Assembly (NCBI GenBank): GCA_913062815.1
Contig: CAJXWZ010000047.1
Coordinates: 1-33,400 of the forward strand
Source of the DNA: an uncultured Colwellia sp.
GTDB lineage: Bacteria > Pseudomonadota > Gammaproteobacteria > Enterobacterales > Alteromonadaceae
Length of the DNA stretch: 33,400 bases
Direction: 5' to 3'
Made by a program: the position numbers and the translations under genes. The notes under the pieces were generated by a model. The model searched no databases. It was not told where the DNA came from and worked only from the letters and a program-made list of their open reading frames with translations. Numbering within the stretch: the first letter of the stretch is position 1; every line of letters starts with the position of its first letter. This document shows positions 17,525 to 26,433 of the stretch, one piece after another.

Positions 17525-18778
17525 ATGGATATTGTTAGACAAACCAAAAAATCATTTTTCCAACGTTTTCGTTGGCCAATCATCATCATCATTTTACTAC
17601 CTTTACTTTATGTATTAAGTAAACAGGTTGCTAGCCGTGATTACAGTGTCGACAAAAGTAAGTTAATCATCGCTAAAGTACAGCAAGGTGATTTTACGAT
17701 AAAAGTGCGCGGTCCAGGTGTCTTAACACCTAAGGATATTCGTTGGATTGCTTCTGATGTGGCAGGACGCGCCGAGCGGATTTTAGTTAAGCCGGGTGCT
17801 GTTGTTAAAGCAGGGGATTTGTTATTTGAATTAACTAATCCCATTTTAAAGCGCTCACTTGAAGAAAGTCTCTGGGAGTTAGAAGCACAAGAAGCAGAAA
17901 CCAAGGCAGCATTTGTTAGACTTGACTCGCAACTACTGGACCAAACAGCAAAGGTATTTAATGCCAAGCTAGATTTTGAAACCGTGGCAATGCGTTTAGA
18001 AGCTGAAACAGAATTGTTTTCAAATGATGTGCAAGTTGTCTCTAAAATGGATCATGAGAAAACTAAACTACAAAATAAGCAAACTAAGCAACGTTGGCAT
18101 ATAGAGCAACAGCGTGAAACAAAAATGATAGAAAGCGTTGCGGCGCAAAAAAATGCACTCAATGCCCGACTAAATAAAATGCGTAAAACCTTAGAGCGAA
18201 TACACGAACAAGTTAGTAACTTGCAAGTTAAGGCGAGCATGGACAGTGTCGTACAAGCGGTCGCGATAGAAGCTGGTCAGCAAGTGATAATTGGCAGTAA
18301 TTTGGCTAAATTGGCAAAGCAAAATGAGTTAATTGCGGAGCTCCAAATTCCTGAATTAGCCATCAGAGATGTTGCTTTAAATCAAGAAGTGACCATAGAT
18401 ACCCGTAATAACCAGATTAAAGGCAAAGTGATCCGAATTGCACCGGCGGTAAATAATAGTGCAGTTCAAGTTGATGTAGCCTTGATTTCACCATTACCGA
18501 ATGATGCTAGGCCGGACCTTAGCGTAGATGGCGAGATTTTGGTGAATAAACTCGAAAACACCCTCTTTGTACGCAGACCAAGCTTTGCTCAAAGCAATCG
18601 CAATGCATCTTTATTTAAAGTCACTAATGCGGGGAGTACGGCCCTGCGCACTTCAGTAATATTCGGTCGCGGCTCCGTACATAAAATTCAAGTGCTTAAA
18701 GGGTTAAGCCTTGGTGACCAAATCATTATTTCTCAAAATGATGAGTTGGAAAAGTTCGACTCAATCGCACTTAATTAA
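17525..18778 (+). CDS. Membrane-fusion (periplasmic adaptor) protein of an ABC exporter, HlyD/MacA type
   Basis: A 417-residue protein. A basic N-terminus and one membrane anchor (about 16-35, RWPIIIIILLPLLYVLS) are followed by a split biotinyl-lipoyl domain (GPGVLTPKDIRW and AGRAERILVKPGAVVKAGDLLFEL before the hairpin; QVKASMDSVVQAVAIEAGQQV after it). The long coiled-coil hairpin in between (about 110-225) is rich in Glu, Gln and Lys. A beta-barrel and membrane-proximal domain follow. It would link the inner-membrane permease to an outer-membrane channel, which is not encoded here. ATG at 17525 is chosen over an upstream in-frame TTG (17462), whose extra 21 residues would add an unlikely second hydrophobic stretch. 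First gene of the exporter operon. Confidence 0.88.
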   Translation: MDIVRQTKKSFFQRFRWPIIIIILLPLLYVLSKQVASRDYSVDKSKLIIAKVQQGDFTIKVRGPGVLTPKDIRWIASDVAGRAERILVKPGAVVKAGDLLFELTNPILKRSLEESLWELEAQEAETKAAFVRLDSQLLDQTAKVFNAKLDFETVAMRLEAETELFSNDVQVVSKMDHEKTKLQNKQTKQRWHIEQQRETKMIESVAAQKNALNARLNKMRKTLERIHEQVSNLQVKASMDSVVQAVAIEAGQQVIIGSNLAKLAKQNELIAELQIPELAIRDVALNQEVTIDTRNNQIKGKVIRIAPAVNNSAVQVDVALISPLPNDARPDLSVDGEILVNKLENTLFVRRPSFAQSNRNASLFKVTNAGSTALRTSVIFGRGSVHKIQVLKGLSLGDQIIISQNDELEKFDSIALN

Positions 18779-18822
18779 CAATAATTCAAAATAAAACTTT
18801 ATACTTTTGCAAGGAAATGATT

Positions 18823-19536
18823 ATGACAACTCAAACACTTTTACAGCTAAATAATATAGAAAAAATATTTTATACCGATGAAGTCGAGACCCATGCTTTG
18901 TCAAACATTCAATTAGTGATAAACAAAGGGGAATATGTTGCGATTTCAGGTCCTTCAGGATGCGGCAAGTCAACTTTGTTATCAGTACTGGGTCTATTAG
19001 ATACCCCTACAGGGGGAGAATATGTGCTCAATGGACATCAGGCAGTCAATTTAACAACTGCGCAACGAGCGCAAATTCGTAATAAAGAAGTGGGCTTTAT
19101 CTTTCAATCTTTCAATTTAATCAGTGATTTAACCGTTGAAGAAAATGTTGCTTTACCTTTAACTTATCGAGACGATTTTAACGCTAAACAAATAAAAACA
19201 GCGGTAAAAAGTGCTTTAGAAAAAGTTGATATGCAGCATAGAGCTAATCATTATCCTTCGCAATTATCAGGAGGACAACAACAACGAGTTGCTGTTGCTA
19301 GAGCCATTGCGGGTAAACCTGCCATCATATTAGCCGATGAGCCAACGGGTAATTTAGACAGCAAAAATGCAGAAGCTGTTATGGATTTATTAGATGATTT
19401 ACATCGAGAAGGCTCTACTATTTGTATGGTGACTCATGATCCAAGATCGGCAGAAAAAGCACAGCGTTTAGTCGAAATATTGGATGGCAAAGTCATTGCA
19501 GATAATATTATTCAACGCAGTACAGTGGCAGCATAG
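18823..19536 (+). CDS. ABC transporter ATP-binding protein, MacB/LolD type
   Basis: A 237-residue ATPase with Walker A GPSGCGKST (about 43-51), Q-loop FIFQSFNLI, signature LSGGQQQRVAVARAI, Walker B IILADEPTGNLD and switch VTHD. The sequence class is that of LolD, FtsE and MacB nucleotide-binding domains, which drive mechanotransmission rather than transport through a channel. An ATG at 18817 lies in the same frame, but the AAGGA ribosome-binding sequence at 18811-18815 is properly spaced only for ATG 18823. It lies between the adaptor and permease genes and is 13 bases from the permease start, so it certainly belongs to the same operon. Confidence 0.94.
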   Translation: MTTQTLLQLNNIEKIFYTDEVETHALSNIQLVINKGEYVAISGPSGCGKSTLLSVLGLLDTPTGGEYVLNGHQAVNLTTAQRAQIRNKEVGFIFQSFNLISDLTVEENVALPLTYRDDFNAKQIKTAVKSALEKVDMQHRANHYPSQLSGGQQQRVAVARAIAGKPAIILADEPTGNLDSKNAEAVMDLLDDLHREGSTICMVTHDPRSAEKAQRLVEILDGKVIADNIIQRSTVAA

Positions 19537-19549
19537 CTAAGGAAGTCTC

Positions 19550-21973
19550 ATGAAATGGTTATTTGATGTTAAATATGCATATCGCATGTTAGTAAAAAAT
19601 CCAGGTTTTACCTCTTTAACAGTATCGGTAATGGCTGCAGGTCTTGGCTTATGCGTGTTTATGCTAGCCTTTCTTTCTTCCATAGTTTTAAGGCCACTAC
19701 CTTTTGAACAAGGTGAGCATATTTATGTCATTGAAACAGAATTTGATGGTGTTAGGTATAATGGTGGCAGTACCAACTTACATGACTACCAAGCCATAAA
19801 AGAACAAAGCAATAGTTATGACAGCATTGGTGCTTATCAACCTGGTACAGCTAATTTAAGTAATGGTGATCGAGCTCAGCGCTATAGTGCTAGTTTTGTC
19901 GACTCAAATATTTTTGCTTTTACCAGTACTTCACCCCTTATGGGCAGGGCATTTAACGACCAAGATTTATTTTACGGTGCCCCGCATGTTACTGTCTTAG
20001 GGTATAACATTTGGAAAACTTATTTTGCTCAATCGCCTAATATTTTGGGTCAATTGGTTAAAATTAATGGCATAAGTACAGAAATTATAGGCGTAATGCC
20101 TAAAGGGTATGAATTTCCGGTATCAGCTGATTTGTGGTTACCTATGCCGGAAGATGCTTCTAGAATAGCGCGCGATCAAGCACCTAGTGTTTCTATTTAC
20201 GTTAAGAAAAAACCAGAGGTTAGTTTAGCGCAAGCGGATCAAGAGCTAAAAGCTATTATGAAGGTTATCGAACAAAAGTACCCTGAAACTAATAGTAAAA
20301 CAACTGCCTATATTACTTCTTTTCAAAAAAACTTCATGGGTAATGGCGCAGATGTGATTGTTGGCATCATGTTAACAGCCGTTATTTTTGTATTAGCGTT
20401 AGCTTGTATTAATGTCGGCAATCTATTATTGGCGCGTGCTAATGAGCGTGCTAAAGAAACGGCAATTCGTGTGGCTTTAGGAGCCCCGAAGGGACGCTTG
20501 ATAATGCAGATGATGTGGGAGAGTGTGTTTATCTGCACTCTAGGTGGCTTGTTCGGTTTGTTTTTAGCCGCTTTTTCTTTGGAGTTACTTAATGAAATTC
20601 TGCCAAACATGTTACCTATTGCAGCGCCTTTTTGGTGGCAAATGTCGCTAGATTCAGTATTAGTCTTACAATCTTTAATCATTATTATTACTACGGCTTT
20701 AATCACCGGCATTGTGCCAGCTTGGAAAATGACTCGCGGTGACTTTAATGCAGTATTACGTGATGGCACACGCGGAGCCACGGGTAAAAAATCTGGCAGG
20801 CTAAATCGAATTTTAGTGATTGTTGAAGTATCACTTTCTTGTGTGCTATTAACCTTATCTGCTGTGCTTTTTATTGTATTACAAGAAGTAAACAATGTTC
20901 ATTATGGAGCTAATATCGAAAACAAATTAACGGCTCGAGTTGGCTTACCATTGATAAACTATAAAGATGATGATAAGAAACAACAATATTTTCAACGCTT
21001 AATGGATAAACTCTCGGCCATGCCAGCGGTGAAAAATTCAGGGGCTTTATCGTCTATGCCAGGCTCTGGCACTTGGTACGCTTCATTTCAACCAGAAGGT
21101 TTTGAAGTGACTGATAGTCAATATCCTCATACCGGTAGAGTTGTTAGTTTTGTTGGCAGCATGCAAGCGTTAGATATGAAGTTACTTGAAGGGCGATATT
21201 TCGACTCGAGGGACAGAAAAGATTCACAGCCGGTTGCCATCATTACTGACAGTATGGCAGAAAAATATTGGCCAAATGAATCAGCGTTAGGGAAGCGTTT
21301 TAAATTTGTTGAGGGTGATGATCATGCATGGTTAACTATTGTAGGTATAGTGCCACATGTCATTCATGGTCAACCCTATTCACTCGTAAAAAATAGAATA
21401 ACGGCATACCGTCCATATACCCAAGAAAAACGCCGTTTTATGACGACATTTGTGAATACACAAAATGATCCTGCACAACATATCAGTGCTTACACAACGG
21501 CTATAGCAAACATAGACCCTGAAGTTCCGGGTTATGATATGTCAGTGCTAACAGAGAGGATTAAGAGAAATACGGGCGGTATGACTTTTATGCGTGACTT
21601 ATTTGCCGTTTTTGCTTTGTGTGCTTTATTATTAGCCTCAAGTGGTATTTACGGTGTCTTGGCAAATAGCACCAGTAGAAGAACTCAAGAAATAGGAATT
21701 AGACGTGCAATTGGAGCAACAGATGAAAAAGTACTGAATATGCTGATGAAACAAGGGTGGCAGCAGCTTGCTATTGGTCTAGCTTTTGGTCTACCGCTTA
21801 GCTATTTAGTCAGTCTTGGCATTGTACAATTAGTTGGACCTGAAACGAATAATCATTATTATGCTTTCATTGTGATTCCAACTATCATAACGTTCGTGGT
21901 CAGTTTTGCCACCTTTATACCCGCCAAAAAGGCGATTAAATTAGAGCCGAGTACGGCATTAAGGTATGAATAA
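19550..21973 (+). CDS. ABC transporter permease with duplicated FtsX/MacB domains
   Basis: An 807-residue membrane protein. It opens with a cytoplasmic helix and MLVKNPGFTSLTVSVMAAGLGLCVFMLAFLSS (first membrane helix, about 20-45). A large periplasmic MacB_PCD-like domain follows (about 50-265), then an FtsX core of three helices with the typical ERAKETAIRVALGAPKGRLI motif. The second half repeats this design: a membrane helix near 420, a periplasmic domain to about 680, and FtsX helices with RRTQEIGIRRAIGATDEKVL. This two-repeat ('ADOP'-like) layout differs from single-repeat MacB. An AAGGAAG ribosome-binding site precedes the start. Substrate unknown; related systems move peptides, lipoproteins or toxic compounds outward. 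Confidence 0.92.
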   Translation: MKWLFDVKYAYRMLVKNPGFTSLTVSVMAAGLGLCVFMLAFLSSIVLRPLPFEQGEHIYVIETEFDGVRYNGGSTNLHDYQAIKEQSNSYDSIGAYQPGTANLSNGDRAQRYSASFVDSNIFAFTSTSPLMGRAFNDQDLFYGAPHVTVLGYNIWKTYFAQSPNILGQLVKINGISTEIIGVMPKGYEFPVSADLWLPMPEDASRIARDQAPSVSIYVKKKPEVSLAQADQELKAIMKVIEQKYPETNSKTTAYITSFQKNFMGNGADVIVGIMLTAVIFVLALACINVGNLLLARANERAKETAIRVALGAPKGRLIMQMMWESVFICTLGGLFGLFLAAFSLELLNEILPNMLPIAAPFWWQMSLDSVLVLQSLIIIITTALITGIVPAWKMTRGDFNAVLRDGTRGATGKKSGRLNRILVIVEVSLSCVLLTLSAVLFIVLQEVNNVHYGANIENKLTARVGLPLINYKDDDKKQQYFQRLMDKLSAMPAVKNSGALSSMPGSGTWYASFQPEGFEVTDSQYPHTGRVVSFVGSMQALDMKLLEGRYFDSRDRKDSQPVAIITDSMAEKYWPNESALGKRFKFVEGDDHAWLTIVGIVPHVIHGQPYSLVKNRITAYRPYTQEKRRFMTTFVNTQNDPAQHISAYTTAIANIDPEVPGYDMSVLTERIKRNTGGMTFMRDLFAVFALCALLLASSGIYGVLANSTSRRTQEIGIRRAIGATDEKVLNMLMKQGWQQLAIGLAFGLPLSYLVSLGIVQLVGPETNNHYYAFIVIPTIITFVVSFATFIPAKKAIKLEPSTALRYE

Positions 21974-21994
21974 CAAATAACTGAAACGTTAATT

Positions 21995-22027
21995 TCCCAG
22001 TGAGAATGTTAGCTATTTTCATTGGGA
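21995..22027 (+). repeat. 12-bp hairpin between exporter and regulator genes
   Basis: TCCCAGTGAGAA (21995-22006) can pair with TTTTCATTGGGA (22016-22027), with two G-T pairs and a 9-base loop. It sits in the 69-base gap between the permease stop and the response-regulator start and lacks a T tract. It may lower read-through or set the ratio of exporter to regulator mRNA. Confidence 0.5.
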
Positions 22028-22042
22028 GTTAATTAAGGGAAA

Positions 22043-23449
22043 ATGGAGAAACAATTGACAGCCAAACGTATTTTAATTGCTGATGATGATCATAATATTC
22101 TAGCGGCACTGAAACTATTATTAACCAGTGAGAATTATCATGTCACTTTAGCTTCTCACCCTGAGCAAGTAGTTAAATTATATCAAGATGATTACTTTGA
22201 CTGTGTGTTTTTGGATTTAAATTTTCACTTAGATACCACCTCTGGCGAAGAAGGGTTAGCACTTATTGACCAGCTTTATGCGATTGACGATACAGTACCA
22301 TTGATCGTAATGACTGGTTGGGCGACTGTTGCACTTGCCGTTAATGCAATGCAAAAAGGTGCAGTAGACTTTATACAAAAGCCATGGGATAACAAACGAT
22401 TATTAACCGTTGTTGCAACGCAAATTCGATTGGCACAACAAGAACATCAATCGGCTATGTTGAGCCAAGAAAACCACTTGTTGAAAGCTCAACAGGGATA
22501 TTTTGAGCCGATGGTTGCCTACTCTGACAGTATGAAAAGAGTCATGATCGAGGCCGAGCAAGTTGCCAAAAGTGATATTAACATATTGATTACGGGAGAA
22601 AATGGTACAGGGAAAAGTTTGCTTGCTGAGCAAATACATCAACTTTCAACACGTAAAAAATATTCATTGATCAGCGTTAATATGGGCGCGATTAGTGAAA
22701 ATCTCTTTGAAAGTGAAATGTTTGGTCATGTAAAAGGCGCTTTTACCGATGCAAGAGAAACGCGCATTGGTCGATTTGAACTCGCTGAACAAGGTAGTTT
22801 ATTCTTGGATGAAATTGGTAATATTCCGCTTTCACAACAGGGCAAACTATTACGTGTGCTGGAGTCTCAAAAGTTTGAAAAAGTTGGCGCAAGTAAAACG
22901 CAACTAACGGATGCCCGCATAATTGCAGCAACAAACGCTGATATTGAAAGTTTAGTTAATGATGGATTATTTAGACAAGACTTGTTATATCGGTTAAACA
23001 CCATTGAAATAAGACTTCCCCCTTTACGAGAAAGAAAAGGGGATATACTGCCTATGGCCGAAATGTATTTGCAACGTTACGGGCAAAAATATAATAAAAA
23101 CAATTTATCTTTTAGTGAAGATGCTATTGAACAGCTTGAGCATTATGATTGGCCAGGCAATATTCGAGAACTCAATCACATGATTGAACGAGCCGTAGTA
23201 TTAGTTCAAACGTGTGTGATATCTACGGTACAGCTGGCTATTAATATTGAGACTTCACCGAAAAACACAAAAAACTCGGCAGTTAATCATGATGTTGAAA
23301 GTGAAAGCAATCAGCCGTTAGCAGAATTAGAAAAGGCTATTATTCTTAGAAGAATTCAACATAACCAAGGCAATATGATTAACACGGCAAAATCTTTAGG
23401 TTTAAGTCGCAGTGCTTTTTATCGTAGGATAGAAAAGTATCAACTTTAA
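22043..23449 (+). CDS. Sigma-54-type (NtrC-family) response regulator with variant GAFTDA loop
   Basis: A 468-residue regulator. The receiver domain (about 8-125) has the acidic pair ADDD, phospho-acceptor Asp58 in FLDLN and Lys113 in QKP, with a family-specific insert after the Asp (HLDTTSGEEG). The AAA+ domain (about 160-390) has Walker A GENGTGKS (185-192) and FLDEIGN Walker B, with RLNTIEIRLPPLRER. The sigma-54 contact loop reads GAFTDA (232-237) instead of GAFTGA. A C-terminal Fis-type helix-turn-helix (about 425-468) ends SLGLSRSAFYRRIEKYQL. It is followed 21 bases later by its probable kinase gene and preceded by the exporter genes it most likely controls. Confidence 0.93.
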   Translation: MEKQLTAKRILIADDDHNILAALKLLLTSENYHVTLASHPEQVVKLYQDDYFDCVFLDLNFHLDTTSGEEGLALIDQLYAIDDTVPLIVMTGWATVALAVNAMQKGAVDFIQKPWDNKRLLTVVATQIRLAQQEHQSAMLSQENHLLKAQQGYFEPMVAYSDSMKRVMIEAEQVAKSDINILITGENGTGKSLLAEQIHQLSTRKKYSLISVNMGAISENLFESEMFGHVKGAFTDARETRIGRFELAEQGSLFLDEIGNIPLSQQGKLLRVLESQKFEKVGASKTQLTDARIIAATNADIESLVNDGLFRQDLLYRLNTIEIRLPPLRERKGDILPMAEMYLQRYGQKYNKNNLSFSEDAIEQLEHYDWPGNIRELNHMIERAVVLVQTCVISTVQLAINIETSPKNTKNSAVNHDVESESNQPLAELEKAIILRRIQHNQGNMINTAKSLGLSRSAFYRRIEKYQL

Positions 23450-23470
23450 GGCACGGGCACTTTTGCAGCG

Positions 23471-24784
23471 ATGAAAGTCACTAAATTCGAAAATCAATTG
23501 TTAAAGTACTTACTAATAGCGACTTGTGTACCTGTGGTTATGCTATTAGCTACGCTTTGGTATTACCAAGCCTCGATCAACTTAATTGTGCTAGTTATTC
23601 TTTTTCTCATTTGCCTTGTTGTTATTTGTGCAACCAGCTTATATCAGAAAATAATTTATCAATTTAGAACCCTATCTAACCTGCTCGAAGGCATGAGCCA
23701 TGGGGACTACTCTTTGCGAGGCAGGCGTCATCAAAAAGGCGATGCGTTGGGTGAGTTGGTATTGCAAATAAACCAATTAGCAGAAACGTTAACTAAACAA
23801 CGATTTATTGCCAGAGAAAGCCAGTTGTTAGTGGCTAAAGTAATCCAGCATATTAATGTAGCGATTGTGGCAGTGAATGAGCAGAAGCACATTGTCTTGC
23901 TTAACCCTGCGGGTGAGAAATTGTTAAATATTTCACAAGATAAAGCGCTTGGCAAAGATATAGAAGCTTGTGGTGCACAGCAATTGTTAGCTTGTCAAAA
24001 TGAACAAATTATTGAGCTTTCATTGGCACATGCAAGAGGTAAGTTTAAAGTAGTTAGAGATAGTTACCGTGAAAATGGCCAGCAACAGGAATTATTTTTC
24101 ATCACCGATGTGCATGGATTATTGCAAGAGAATGAACGCCAAGCTTGGCAAAATTTAATCCGGGTATTAAGTCACGAAATTAATAATTCGTTAGCACCCA
24201 TAGCATCCATTTCCGCCACCATCAATACCATCTCCAAAAAGCAAGTGTTGGCGGATGACTTTTCAGAAAATTTGAACAGCGGATTAACCATTATTGAAGA
24301 AAGAGCTAAAAGCTTAACTGAGTTCATTGATAGTTATCGTCAACTGAGTCACCTACCACCGCTAAAAAAACAATCAGTGCAACTGAGAAAGTTACTCGAT
24401 AAAGTCAGACCACTTTTTGCTAATCGTAAAATTATCATTAATTGTCAGCATGAGCACAATTTAATGATTGATCCAGTACAAATAGAGCAAGTACTTATTA
24501 ATTTGATGAAAAATGCTGATGAAGCGATGCATGATAAAAGTAGTGAAATTATAGTTAATAGTTATACCGAGCATAAAAACAATATCATTGAGATCATTGA
24601 TAATGGTTGTGGTCTTAGCAATATCGAAAACCTATTTACCCCATTTTATACCACGAAAAATAAAGGGAGTGGCATTGGTTTGGTGTTATCAAGGCAAATA
24701 CTTGAAGCTCACGGCGGTCATTTATTGTTGGCAAATCGCAGCGACCAACAGGGTTGCATCAGTAAATTAAGTTGGCCTATTTGA
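23471..24784 (+). CDS. NtrY-like sensor histidine kinase
   Basis: A 437-residue kinase. Two membrane helices (about 13-31 and 35-56) are joined by a very short loop, so there is almost no periplasmic domain. A HAMP-like linker (about 58-110), a PAS-like domain (about 118-215, with AIVAVNEQKHIVLLNPAGEKLL) and the dimerisation/phosphoacceptor helix VLSHEINNSLAPIASI with His235 follow. The HATPase_c domain has N-box NLMKNADEAM, G1 IIDNGCGL and G2 GSGIGLVLSRQILEAHGG. It is the likely partner of the sigma-54-type regulator just upstream. The lack of an outside sensor part suggests it senses the membrane, the exporter itself or a cytoplasmic signal. Confidence 0.92.
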   Translation: MKVTKFENQLLKYLLIATCVPVVMLLATLWYYQASINLIVLVILFLICLVVICATSLYQKIIYQFRTLSNLLEGMSHGDYSLRGRRHQKGDALGELVLQINQLAETLTKQRFIARESQLLVAKVIQHINVAIVAVNEQKHIVLLNPAGEKLLNISQDKALGKDIEACGAQQLLACQNEQIIELSLAHARGKFKVVRDSYRENGQQQELFFITDVHGLLQENERQAWQNLIRVLSHEINNSLAPIASISATINTISKKQVLADDFSENLNSGLTIIEERAKSLTEFIDSYRQLSHLPPLKKQSVQLRKLLDKVRPLFANRKIIINCQHEHNLMIDPVQIEQVLINLMKNADEAMHDKSSEIIVNSYTEHKNNIIEIIDNGCGLSNIENLFTPFYTTKNKGSGIGLVLSRQILEAHGGHLLLANRSDQQGCISKLSWPI

Positions 24785-24843
24785 TTTAGTAAAAAAGCTA
24801 CTTGCGTCTTTAGTTATTTATTGGCAAAGTGAATAAGCTATAC

Positions 24844-24891
24844 TTTAATTAGTCTGATTAAATTTTATCACTAACTAAATTTAGTCAGATT
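24844..24891 (+). promoter_or_regulatory. AT-rich repeat cluster upstream of the PhoH-family gene
   Basis: Three overlapping patterns lie 50-100 bases before the gene. A near-exact 11-bp direct repeat TTAGTCTGATT (24849-24859) / TTAGTCAGATT (24881-24891) is spaced 32 bases apart, three helical turns. A 12-bp perfect palindrome ACTAAATTTAGT spans 24874-24885. An inverted repeat TTTAAT-N7-ATTAAA spans 24844-24862. This looks like an operator region, but AT-rich sequence makes chance matches easier. Confidence 0.35.
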
Positions 24892-24942
24892 GCTTTTGTA
24901 GTATTTTATTTTGTTTTATCAGTAACCGACGGAGTGTGCTGT

Positions 24943-26352
24943 ATGACCAAAGAAAAAGCGAACATAGATAATGCCCCTCAAGATAACACCATCTATATTT
25001 TAGATACGAATATTCTTCTTCACGAACCTTTTGCCTTTTTATCCTTTAAAGAACATGATGTTGTTGTGCCAATGACGGTGCTCGAAGAGCTAGATTCTAT
25101 TAAAGATAGGCGAAAGGATGTTAGCAGAGATGCTAGGGTGGCTATCCGCGCGTTAGAAGATACCTTAAAAGATGCTAGCCCAGAGCAAGTGCTGGCGGGG
25201 GTTAAGTTGCCAGAAAATGATGATGCGCACCCAAGCGGTTGCTTGTCTATTATTAATGATTATGGCTTACAGCAAACGGCTAACACGCTATCTTTCAATG
25301 AAAATGATAATCGTATTATCAATGCAGCGTTGCATATCCAAAAGCAAAATCCAAATAAAAAAACGGTGTTGGTCACTAAAGATATTAATATGCGCCTAAA
25401 AGCAAAGGGAGCTGGGCTTGCGCATGTTGAAGATTATAGAACCGATCAACTTATCGATGACATTCAATTTTTAACCAAAGGCTATCATCAATTTGACGGC
25501 GATTTTTGGCAACAAATTAAAGCGTGTGATAGTGAAACAGATGGACGATTTACCACGCATTTTATTGAGAAAAGTGCTGTACCTTTAAGTTATATGAATG
25601 AGTACCTTATTGATGAAGATGAAAGTTTTGCGGGTAAAATTACTGGCTGGAATGACGAACAAATATCGATTCTAGATCTAGGACGAGAGCGGTTAATGGG
25701 AAAAACTGCTTGGGGTATTCACCCTAAAAATATCTATCAAGGTATGGCTATGGATGCTCTGCTAGACCCAAGTATTGATTTAGTTATTTTAACCGGACCA
25801 GCAGGATGTGGTAAGACGCTACTTGCCTTAGCAACCGCGTTAGAGCAAGTAATAGAAAGAGGCCTGTACGATAAAATTATTGTTACCCGTAGTACGCCTG
25901 AGATAGCAGAGTCTATTGGTTTTTTACCTGGCACCGAAGAGGAAAAAATGGCGCCGTGGCTGGCTGCCATTACCGATTCATTGGAAGTGCTGCATCAACA
26001 AGATGAAAGTATGTCAGGTAGTCTAGATTACATTATGGACAAAGCTAATATTCAATTTAAGTCTGTTAACTTTATGCGAGGGCGCAGCATTCAAAATTCG
26101 TTAGTGTTATTGGATGAATGCCAGAATTTAACCGCCGCTCAATTGAAAACTATTATTACCCGTTGTGGGGAGGGCACTAAGCTAGTCTGTAGTGGTAACC
26201 TAGCGCAAATTGATAGCAACTATTTAACGGCTGTTACTTCTGGACTAACTTATATTGTTGAGCGTTTTAAGGATTTCCCTGGCTCTGCTACGATTAATCT
26301 TAATGGTGTTGTGAGATCTCGCTTGGCCTCTTTTGCCGAAGAGAATTTATAA
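24943..26352 (+). CDS. PIN domain-PhoH family ATPase (PhoH2 type)
   Basis: A 469-residue protein. The N-terminal PIN nuclease domain (about 15-165) has YILDTNILLHEP with the first catalytic Asp at about 21, VVVPMTVLEELDSIK, and VLVTKDINMRLKAKG with a further acidic residue. The C-terminal PhoH domain (about 245-465) has Walker A GPAGCGKT (285-292), VTRSTPEIAESIGFLPG and Walker B LLDECQNLT. Actinobacterial PhoH2 proteins of this build unwind and cut RNA; that activity here is inferred from family. ATG at 24943 is used rather than the in-frame GTG at 24934, because a CGGAG ribosome-binding site overlaps the latter and is well spaced for the former. Monocistronic by layout. Confidence 0.93.
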   Translation: MTKEKANIDNAPQDNTIYILDTNILLHEPFAFLSFKEHDVVVPMTVLEELDSIKDRRKDVSRDARVAIRALEDTLKDASPEQVLAGVKLPENDDAHPSGCLSIINDYGLQQTANTLSFNENDNRIINAALHIQKQNPNKKTVLVTKDINMRLKAKGAGLAHVEDYRTDQLIDDIQFLTKGYHQFDGDFWQQIKACDSETDGRFTTHFIEKSAVPLSYMNEYLIDEDESFAGKITGWNDEQISILDLGRERLMGKTAWGIHPKNIYQGMAMDALLDPSIDLVILTGPAGCGKTLLALATALEQVIERGLYDKIIVTRSTPEIAESIGFLPGTEEEKMAPWLAAITDSLEVLHQQDESMSGSLDYIMDKANIQFKSVNFMRGRSIQNSLVLLDECQNLTAAQLKTIITRCGEGTKLVCSGNLAQIDSNYLTAVTSGLTYIVERFKDFPGSATINLNGVVRSRLASFAEENL

Positions 26353-26373
26353 CAAAATTCTTTATTGGCTTTA

Positions 26374-26427
26374 GCCTTAGTTATGTTAACGTTAAATGAA
26401 TGTTATTGAAAATAAGCTAGCTAAGGC
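26374..26427 (+). promoter_or_regulatory. Stem that would mask the ribosome-binding site of the hybrid kinase gene
   Basis: GCCTTAGTTA (26374-26383) can pair with TAGCTAAGGC (26418-26427), 10 bp with one G-T pair. The right arm contains the AAGG ribosome-binding core of the kinase gene that starts at GTG 26434. A smaller hairpin (AACGTT...AATGTT) lies in the loop. Such a fold could reduce translation of the kinase. Not tested for folding energy. Confidence 0.4.
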
Positions 26428-26433
26428 AGAGTT

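Noticed and set aside
20323..20895. 190-codon open frame on the minus strand
   Set aside because: It lies wholly inside the well-supported permease gene, has a composition typical of an antisense shadow and no recognisable domain.
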